Below, one piece after another: positions 58,440 to 64,000 of a stretch of 64,000 nt of DNA. The position numbers and the translations under genes are program-made. The stretch is from Desulfosarcina alkanivorans (GTDB taxonomy: Bacteria; Desulfobacterota; Desulfobacteria; Desulfobacterales; Desulfosarcinaceae). Where the stretch lies: positions 4,898,001 through 4,962,000 of the forward strand of contig NZ_AP021874.1 of the NCBI RefSeq assembly GCF_009688945.1, read 5' to 3'. The notes beneath the pieces are model-generated. The model had not been told where the DNA came from and did no database searches. It saw only the letters and a list, made by a program, of their open reading frames with translations. How positions within the stretch are numbered: position 1 is the stretch's first letter; each line of letters begins with the position of its first letter.

Positions 58440-59480
58440 TCAAAACTGATTGATAACCGTTACGCCGGTGTGATCGAAGCGGTCCATGACGGTCAGTTGC
58501 GCGATCCCTTCCTCTAAGTCGACCACCTGCCCGATCAGTTTTTCCGGTTGCAGTTTTCCCGCAGCGATCATGTCCAGCAGCCGGCTGTACGCGAAGGCCT
58601 GGATGCCGTGGCTGCCGAGAATTTCCAATTCATGGGCAATGACCCGGTCCATGGGGATCGGCGGATGGCGGTGTTCCGTATCCAGAATGCCGATTTGGAT
58701 GTGTTTGCCCCGCTTTCTCAGGCTGGCGATGGCGTCGAAACAGGTCTGGGGACTGCCCAGTGCGTCCACCGACACGTGGGCCCCGCCGCGGGACAGGTCC
58801 CGGACCGCTTCCACCAGGTTGCCCGTGGACCGGGCGTTGACCGTCTCCGATGCGCCCACGGATCGGGCCAGCGCCAGTTTGTTGTCGGTGATGTCCACGG
58901 CCACCACCCGGGCGCCCAATGCGTTGGCAATCATGATGGCGGACAGGCCCACACCCCCGCAACCGAACACGGCCACCCACTGACCGGCGCCCACCCGGCC
59001 CTGGGCGGCGATGGCCCGGAAGGCGGTCACGAAGCGGCAGCCCAGGCTGGCCGCGGTGACATCGTCCAAGGCGGCCGGCAGGCCCACCAGGTTGACGTCC
59101 GCATAGCGGATGGCCACATATTCGGCAAACGATCCCCACCCGGTAAATCCAGGTTGAAACTGATGGTCGCAGACCTGGTGGTTGCCCGACAGGCACTGGG
59201 GACAGCCCCCGCAGCCGCAGACGAACGGCAGGGTCACGCGGTCCCCGGGTTTCCAGTTGTTCACCCTTTTCCCCACGGCTTCGACGACCCCGGCCAGTTC
59301 GTGGCCGGGCACATGGGGCAGGATGATATCCGGGTCGTGCCCCTTCCAGCCGTGCCAGTCGCTCAGGCACAGGCCCGTGGCCGCCACTTTGATCACCACC
59401 CCGTCTTCGGGAGGGGTCGGGTCGGGCAGGATTTTTACCGTTACCGGGCCTTCAAATTCTTCATAATAGGCGGCGCGCAT
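58440..59480 (-). CDS. zinc-dependent alcohol dehydrogenase (medium-chain)
   Basis: 346 residues. Catalytic-zinc ligands in GLCLSDWHG (Cys38) and PGHELAG (His60, Glu61); four structural cysteines in CGCGGCPQCLSGNHQVC at about 89-105; Rossmann motif FGCGGVGLSAIMIANALGA near 167. Several members of this subgroup act on cyclic hydroxyacyl-CoA compounds in anaerobic aromatic degradation (for example 6-hydroxycyclohex-1-ene-1-carbonyl-CoA dehydrogenase), but ordinary alcohols are equally possible. Convergent with the XRE-cupin gene; its stop is about 118 bases from it, in a spacer of GGAAGGCAGAGG-like words. Confidence 0.87.
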   Translation of the reverse strand: MRAAYYEEFEGPVTVKILPDPTPPEDGVVIKVAATGLCLSDWHGWKGHDPDIILPHVPGHELAGVVEAVGKRVNNWKPGDRVTLPFVCGCGGCPQCLSGNHQVCDHQFQPGFTGWGSFAEYVAIRYADVNLVGLPAALDDVTAASLGCRFVTAFRAIAAQGRVGAGQWVAVFGCGGVGLSAIMIANALGARVVAVDITDNKLALARSVGASETVNARSTGNLVEAVRDLSRGGAHVSVDALGSPQTCFDAIASLRKRGKHIQIGILDTEHRHPPIPMDRVIAHELEILGSHGIQAFAYSRLLDMIAAGKLQPEKLIGQVVDLEEGIAQLTVMDRFDHTGVTVINQF

Positions 59481-59549
59481 GTATAATCGCTTTCATCGGA
59501 TGGCTAAGGCCAATTTCCCCCTTGGGGCTTCCGAAGAAATGGTGTTGTG

Positions 59550-59587
59550 ATCGAAAAAATGGCTGCCGGGGAAACCGGCAGCCATTT
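59550..59587 (-). terminator. terminator after the Big-1 lipoprotein gene
   Basis: Perfect 13-bp stem AAATGGCTGCCGG (59557-59569) with CCGGCAGCCATTT (59575-59587), loop of 5. On the minus strand TTTTCGATC follows. It closes the pilQ/Big-1 transcript. Confidence 0.85.
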
Positions 59588-59624
59588 GATGGCATCTCAG
59601 TTGACAGACGGGAGCAGGTTAATG

Positions 59625-61706
59625 TTAGTCCAACGTGCCGATAATGGTAAGCGATTCGGTACCGTATGACCCGTCTACGGTTACCGTTAGTGAAATGGTT
59701 TTCGGCGCATCGGTATCGTCCGGGTCATCGTCAGCAATAATGGCATCGTATTCGATCTGAGCCAAATGGCTGGTATAACTTCCAGTTGCACCTGGTAAGT
59801 AGCTGTTGTCGGCCATTTCAACTGAATCGGCATAGATCTTCCCGCCACCATCCGTAGAAATGGATATGGTGGTGCCCGCACTGAGGTAATTGAGGTTGCG
59901 ATCGGCAACGACAAAGGTGAATCCCTGGGATCCGCCATTGGGAATATTGAATGTCGTCGGGTTGATGGCGATAATCGGTTCGCCGGTAATCAGAAGCTTG
60001 AAATTAACGAAAATATCCTTCTGGCTGTCCCAAGAACCGTTTACACTGTCCCAGGTTCCTGAACTGTTGACGTCATTGAAAATTTCAGTGGGGTCGTCGC
60101 CCAGGGAGGTATATACGTTATAGACGCCATTGTCATTATAGTCGATGAAGGGATCATCATGGGTGTCCAAAAAAGTTTCACCGGCATCATAGAGGCCGTT
60201 GGCGTTCAGGTCGTCGAAATGCTCTTCTCCCTGCGTATAAGCCAGCACGGCGACTTGACCGTCTCTAGGCGTCGTTTCCCCTGTCCAGCCAGGGTTTGGC
60301 GCCATATAGTCTGGATAGGTTGTATTCATGTAATCCAGCAGGTCTTCTTCCCAGTCGAACGGGGCAACGTCTTTCCCCCCCAGATTCATATCAAGGGACG
60401 GGTGCTGGGTGCGTGCACTTACGGTGGCCAAGCCATCGGCATTTACGGTGGCCACGGAGGCGTCGACGGCCAATGCCGGCTCTGACCAGAAGGACACCGT
60501 GGTCCCTTCCAGAATGTTATAGTTGCCGTAGCGGTCTGACATATAAGCAGTGATTTCAGTGGGTACGCCATTGCGGCCCAGGCCGGGAATGTTCAGCACA
60601 CTGGCGGAGACGCTGAACCGAGATGCCGACGGGACACCGCCGCCGATGGACACCACCGACGAATTCGTCCGGTAGAACACGCCGTCCCTCTCGACTGTCG
60701 CTCTGATCGTCACCGGGCCGGGGGTCAATCCGCTTCGCAGGGTGACGGTGGCGATTCCATCAGCGTCCGAGGCGACTTCGATTTCTTCAGGAGTGCTGTC
60801 GTTGTCAATGTATTCGCCCCCATTGGGTCCGCTTTCAATATTCATTAAGACACTGATGCCGCTTACTGGGTTTCCGTTTTCGTCGACAACAATGAATTTA
60901 ATGTCCGAGTATTCCTGTCCTCCTGAACCGGCAAGGGCAATTCGTTGCGGTTCGGCGGAGGAAAATTCGATGGACGCCGGTTGGCTCTGGTTGATCAGGA
61001 TGTCGACGCTGTTGTTGATGTTGCCGACGGAGACCTCGATAGTAGCGGTGCCCGGTTGATTAGCAGCGATAAAAGATGCATTGGCAAATCCGTTAATGGT
61101 CGTGTCTGCATCCGAGGACATGCTCCCGAAATTGGTGTTGCTGACCACAAAAGAAACCGACGTGCCGTCGGGCACCGGGTCCCCGAATTGATCAAGGACC
61201 TCGGCACGAATGCTGGCAGTCCCTTCAACCAGCAAGGTATTGGGCGTTGCTGTTAAATTGATCGTTTCGGGGTTTACGCCTGACAAGATGGATACTGTTC
61301 TTGCATTACTGTTCAGGTCCTGGGCGCTGGCCGTTATGGTTAGTGTGCCCTGCTGGTCCCGGGCAGTCAGCGTGGCACGGGCCACGCCACTGCTGCCTGT
61401 CGTGGCCGTACGCGAGATGGCGGCTAGGGAGGGCTGATCAAGAGAGAACCCAACGACGACACCGGAGACTGGACTGCCGCTTTCGTCATAAACGGTTGCC
61501 GTTACATCACTTTCTTCCAGAACGTTGATCGAATCGGGATTGGCATCGACGACAATTTCAGAAATAGTAGGTTCAGTCGTTTCATCACCTCCGCTGTCTC
61601 CGCTGTCTCCATCACTATCGCCGCCACCTGAAGAACATGCAACAACAAAAAAGAGAATCATTGCTAATGAGAAGAGTCGTATTGGTTTGTCAAACCGCAG
61701 TTTCAT
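59625..61706 (-). CDS. large lipoprotein with Big-1-type Ig-like domains and EF-hand-like loops
   Basis: 693 residues. Lipobox FFVVACSS (Cys24), then a Gly/Ser/Asp-rich linker. At least four Big-1-type bacterial Ig repeats, for example TATVYDESGSPVSGVVVGFSL, RAEVLDQFGDPVPDGTSVSFV, IKFIVVDENGNPVSGISVLM and ITAYMSDRYGNYNILEGTTVSFWS. Around residues 495-550 come three acidic loops of EF-hand/dockerin type (DLNANGLYDAGE, DYNDNGVYN, DVNSSGTWDSVNG), which may bind calcium. C-terminal Ig-like region to the end. Probably on the outer membrane surface. It follows pilQ by 105 bases on the same strand. Confidence 0.85.
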   Translation of the reverse strand: MKLRFDKPIRLFSLAMILFFVVACSSGGGDSDGDSGDSGGDETTEPTISEIVVDANPDSINVLEESDVTATVYDESGSPVSGVVVGFSLDQPSLAAISRTATTGSSGVARATLTARDQQGTLTITASAQDLNSNARTVSILSGVNPETINLTATPNTLLVEGTASIRAEVLDQFGDPVPDGTSVSFVVSNTNFGSMSSDADTTINGFANASFIAANQPGTATIEVSVGNINNSVDILINQSQPASIEFSSAEPQRIALAGSGGQEYSDIKFIVVDENGNPVSGISVLMNIESGPNGGEYIDNDSTPEEIEVASDADGIATVTLRSGLTPGPVTIRATVERDGVFYRTNSSVVSIGGGVPSASRFSVSASVLNIPGLGRNGVPTEITAYMSDRYGNYNILEGTTVSFWSEPALAVDASVATVNADGLATVSARTQHPSLDMNLGGKDVAPFDWEEDLLDYMNTTYPDYMAPNPGWTGETTPRDGQVAVLAYTQGEEHFDDLNANGLYDAGETFLDTHDDPFIDYNDNGVYNVYTSLGDDPTEIFNDVNSSGTWDSVNGSWDSQKDIFVNFKLLITGEPIIAINPTTFNIPNGGSQGFTFVVADRNLNYLSAGTTISISTDGGGKIYADSVEMADNSYLPGATGSYTSHLAQIEYDAIIADDDPDDTDAPKTISLTVTVDGSYGTESLTIIGTLD

Positions 61707-61811
61707 GAAAAGCCTCCGAGAATAGATGTTGGATCCTGTATCTTGTTGATGATTCCCATAAGTCGTCGAAGCAATCTGAAGGTTGCCAGCGGACGCTGTT
61801 AATATAATGGG

Positions 61812-64000
61812 TTACCGCTGTTCCAGTTGAACAATTTTGGGGTTCATGAAAATCAGCAGCTCATTGCTGTCCGCATCCTCTATATTGCTCTGGAACAGCC
61901 AGCCGAGCACAGGGATCTTGTGAAGTCCCGGAAATGCCGTTTTTGCTTTGGTCGATGTCGACTTGATGATGCCCCCGATGACGATGGTATCGCCGTCGTT
62001 GACCAGAAGCTGCGTGGTTGCCTCGTTGGTGGAAATGACCGGCACCCCGTCGACAAAATTGGTGACGTCGTTTTTCTCGATAACGATGTCCATGGATATG
62101 CGGTTGTCCGGGGTGACGTGAGGTGTCACTTCGAGCAACAGGTCCACGTCCTTGAACTTGACGGAAGATCCGCCGGCCGAATCCCGTTCCAGGTAGCCAA
62201 TTTCCTGGCCCTGCTTAATCCTGGCCTTTTTGTTGTTCAGGGTCGCGATTTTCGGTGCCGAGAGGATTTTCCCGTTGCCGTTGGTTTCCAGGGCGGTCAG
62301 GGCCGCATCCAGGGTAAAGGGCGTGCCGGCAATTTTCGCATAGTTCAGCTGAAAGCCATTGGTACTCGCCGATGGGTAGTTCATGGCCACGTTGGTCGTA
62401 TATTCTGACCCGCCATCATTTATGGTGACCGGGCCGACGCCCAGCTCCCAGGAAAACCCCAATTCTTTGGAGTATGACTCATTGACTTCAACCACCCTGG
62501 CTTCGATGATCACCTGAGAGGTGACCTTGTCGATCTGCCTGGTGATTTCCTCCGCCTGGGCAATGATATTCGCCGTGTCGGTGATGATGATCTGATTGTT
62601 TTTGCCATCGACGGATACCGAGCCGCGTCCCTTGGTAATGATATTTTTGATGTGGGGGAGGACTTCCGTGCCGGCGTCGGAGTAGCTGATCGGAATATAG
62701 CGTGTCTCCAGCGGTTCCAGCGCTTTGATCTGTTCCTTTTCTTTTTGCAGTGCGGCGATTTGTGCTTTGCGGAGATCGTTTTCCTTTTTCAGGGTTGCCA
62801 GTGTGGCGATTCTGATAATATCACCTTCGACGATCATGCCGAGCTGGTTCATCCTCAGCACCAGATCCATCACCTGATCCCATGGAACCGGTTTGTCAAG
62901 CGTCAGGGTGACCTTGCCGTTCACATCATCATCGATGGCAAAGTTTTTGCCGCTGACCTCCCGGAGGATCCGGAATACATTTTTAATATCCGTTTTATAA
63001 AAATCCAGGGCGATCTTCTCACCCCCGTATTTTCTGGTGCTTTTTTTAAGGACCATGGCCTGGTCGGCGCCAATCGTCACCTCAGGCGATTTCGGGCCGG
63101 GCCGGTCACCCATGGCCGGTTCGTCAGTCAACGGGTCGGCCTGGTCGGGGCTCAGGCCGGAGGCCTGTTTGGCGTATGGCGCCGTTGAAAGGATATCGGC
63201 GGGGCCGATGGTTGCTTCAAGTGCCTTTTTCCAGGCGGGAAGATTGGTTTCGTCGGCGGGCGCCGGTGGAACGGAAGAGGCTTCAAAATGGACCAGCAGC
63301 AATCCGCCAACCTGCTCCGTGTAATACGCGACCGGTTCACGCAGTTCGATAGAGAACATTGAAAAATCTTTCATCGACGGCAACTGGATGGGCATAATCC
63401 GGTTGACGGCGCTTTCAAAACGGGTCGTTATCAACGGGCGCTGTCTGAATTCGGCGATATTGGCATTCATCAGCCGGAGCTCAAGGAGTGTGCCAGAAAT
63501 TTTTTGGAGGTTGTAATCGATCTTGGTCGTTGTTTCGATGGACAGGGTTGATCGTCCGCCGGTTTCACCGAGAAAGTCAATGCGATTGACCCATATCTGG
63601 TCTTCTTTTCCAATCTGGGTGCCGGTTCCCTGATACGTTCCCGAGGGTTGAACAAACGATGTGGGTTCCGGTTGTAATACTTTCGACGGTGTCACTTGCA
63701 CGGCTTCGTCTGACGGGGCTGCAGGCGCGTTGCCGCTGCCTGAAGATCCGGAGGCCGTTTTGGTAAATTTTACGACCAGGGAGGTGCCGTCTTGTACCAC
63801 GTTGTAAGGGGCATCCGAGGCGGTAAGGATTTCGATGCGGGAGGTGTTGTCCTTGTTCTCGATCTGGCCGGCATGAACGGAAATGACAGGGTCGCCGGAA
63901 GACGTTACATCGGTATTCGCAAGGTTCAAACGCGTTTTTGGGAAATAGAGAACGACGCCAAGGGGAAGCGGCTGCCTGACCGAGGTGTAGGTTAACGGCT
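61812..64000 (-). CDS. pilQ: type IV pilus secretin PilQ (N-terminus beyond window)
   Basis: Frame is open past base 64000, so the gene is cut at its 5' end; 729 residues are visible. AMIN domain remnants (PLGVVLYFPKT, then NVVQDGTSLVVKF) are followed by a second AMIN-like region near NLPSM-type MPIQLPSMKDFSMFS. The STN/secretin N0 domain has IALDFYKTDIKNVFRILREVSGKNFAIDDDVNGKVTL; N1 has ISYSDAGTEVLPHIKNIITKGRGSVSVD; the secretin core ends VTPHVTPDNRISMDIVIEKNDV and NDGDTIVIGGIIKSTSTK. It forms the outer-membrane channel for type IV pili. A TTG at 63929 is not the true start. Confidence 0.93.
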   Translation of the reverse strand, partial: PLTYTSVRQPLPLGVVLYFPKTRLNLANTDVTSSGDPVISVHAGQIENKDNTSRIEILTASDAPYNVVQDGTSLVVKFTKTASGSSGSGNAPAAPSDEAVQVTPSKVLQPEPTSFVQPSGTYQGTGTQIGKEDQIWVNRIDFLGETGGRSTLSIETTTKIDYNLQKISGTLLELRLMNANIAEFRQRPLITTRFESAVNRIMPIQLPSMKDFSMFSIELREPVAYYTEQVGGLLLVHFEASSVPPAPADETNLPAWKKALEATIGPADILSTAPYAKQASGLSPDQADPLTDEPAMGDRPGPKSPEVTIGADQAMVLKKSTRKYGGEKIALDFYKTDIKNVFRILREVSGKNFAIDDDVNGKVTLTLDKPVPWDQVMDLVLRMNQLGMIVEGDIIRIATLATLKKENDLRKAQIAALQKEKEQIKALEPLETRYIPISYSDAGTEVLPHIKNIITKGRGSVSVDGKNNQIIITDTANIIAQAEEITRQIDKVTSQVIIEARVVEVNESYSKELGFSWELGVGPVTINDGGSEYTTNVAMNYPSASTNGFQLNYAKIAGTPFTLDAALTALETNGNGKILSAPKIATLNNKKARIKQGQEIGYLERDSAGGSSVKFKDVDLLLEVTPHVTPDNRISMDIVIEKNDVTNFVDGVPVISTNEATTQLLVNDGDTIVIGGIIKSTSTKAKTAFPGLHKIPVLGWLFQSNIEDADSNELLIFMNPKIVQLEQR

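Noticed and set aside
1..64000. CRISPR arrays, tRNA or rRNA genes, complete insertion sequences
   Set aside because: No regularly spaced repeats, no cloverleaf or rRNA stretches, and no transposase frames were seen.

Overview
The window looks like chromosomal DNA of a GC-rich, anaerobic Desulfobacterota member, most like the Desulfosarcina/Desulfatitalea group. The reasons are a TRAP uptake system next to lactate-oxidation genes, methylmalonyl-CoA epimerase, a selenocysteine-containing SelD, sigma-54 promoters on nitrogen genes, PilQ, and acyl-CoA catabolism typical of that group. This is inferred from gene content; there is no rRNA or other marker here. I found no tRNA, rRNA, CRISPR array, insertion sequence or phage.

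Layout. 1-1300: the 3' end of a PQQ-type sugar dehydrogenase and a spondin-domain protein. 1431-11710 (minus strand): a nitrogen-assimilation block. It has a glnB2-amtB2 operon and a glnD-amtB-glnB-glnA operon, each behind a near-consensus -24/-12 promoter, then asnB behind the glnA terminator. 12302-16502 (plus): an aminotransferase, a MITE-like repeat, methylmalonyl-CoA epimerase and a fused CoA-transferase. 16531-28105: a sigma-54 activator diverging from a ten-gene hydroxyacid (probably lactate) operon, dctPQM-lutABC-glcDF-gntR. The last gene encodes a FadR-type GntR regulator, and a TGGT-N3-ACCA site lies at the promoter. 28288-30899: an AhpD-like protein, a DUF1858-type protein, SelD with an in-frame UGA, and YedF. 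30981-32473 (minus): alaC behind an alanine-rich leader peptide and a terminator. 32556-35699 (plus): a YdcF-like protein, a TPR lipoprotein, a RmlD-like reductase and a membrane protein. 35696-38059 (minus): a MinD/FlhG-like ATPase, a HisKA_2 kinase and a receiver-DHp protein. 38550-46379 (plus): MarR, an RND tripartite efflux system and an MFS carrier. 46597-50551: a solute-binding protein and a large hybrid sensor kinase. 50701-59480: a carbon-catabolic cluster with an OYE/FadH-like reductase, MerR, TetR, acyl-CoA dehydrogenase, enoyl-CoA hydratase, an HMG-CoA-lyase-like protein without the lyase cysteine, an XRE-cupin regulator and a zinc alcohol dehydrogenase. 59625-64000 (minus): a Big-1/EF-hand-like lipoprotein downstream of pilQ, which runs off the window.

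The strongest items beyond routine annotation are the alanine-rich leader peptide and attenuator in front of alaC, the selenocysteine codon that hides the N-terminus of SelD, and the paired sigma-54 promoters sharing an upstream TACAAAAATGTAAT-like motif. Two more stand out: the operator and upstream-site layout of the hydroxyacid operon, and the HMGL-like enzyme with Gln where the lyase cysteine should be. All homology statements come from recognising motifs by eye; no database search was run.
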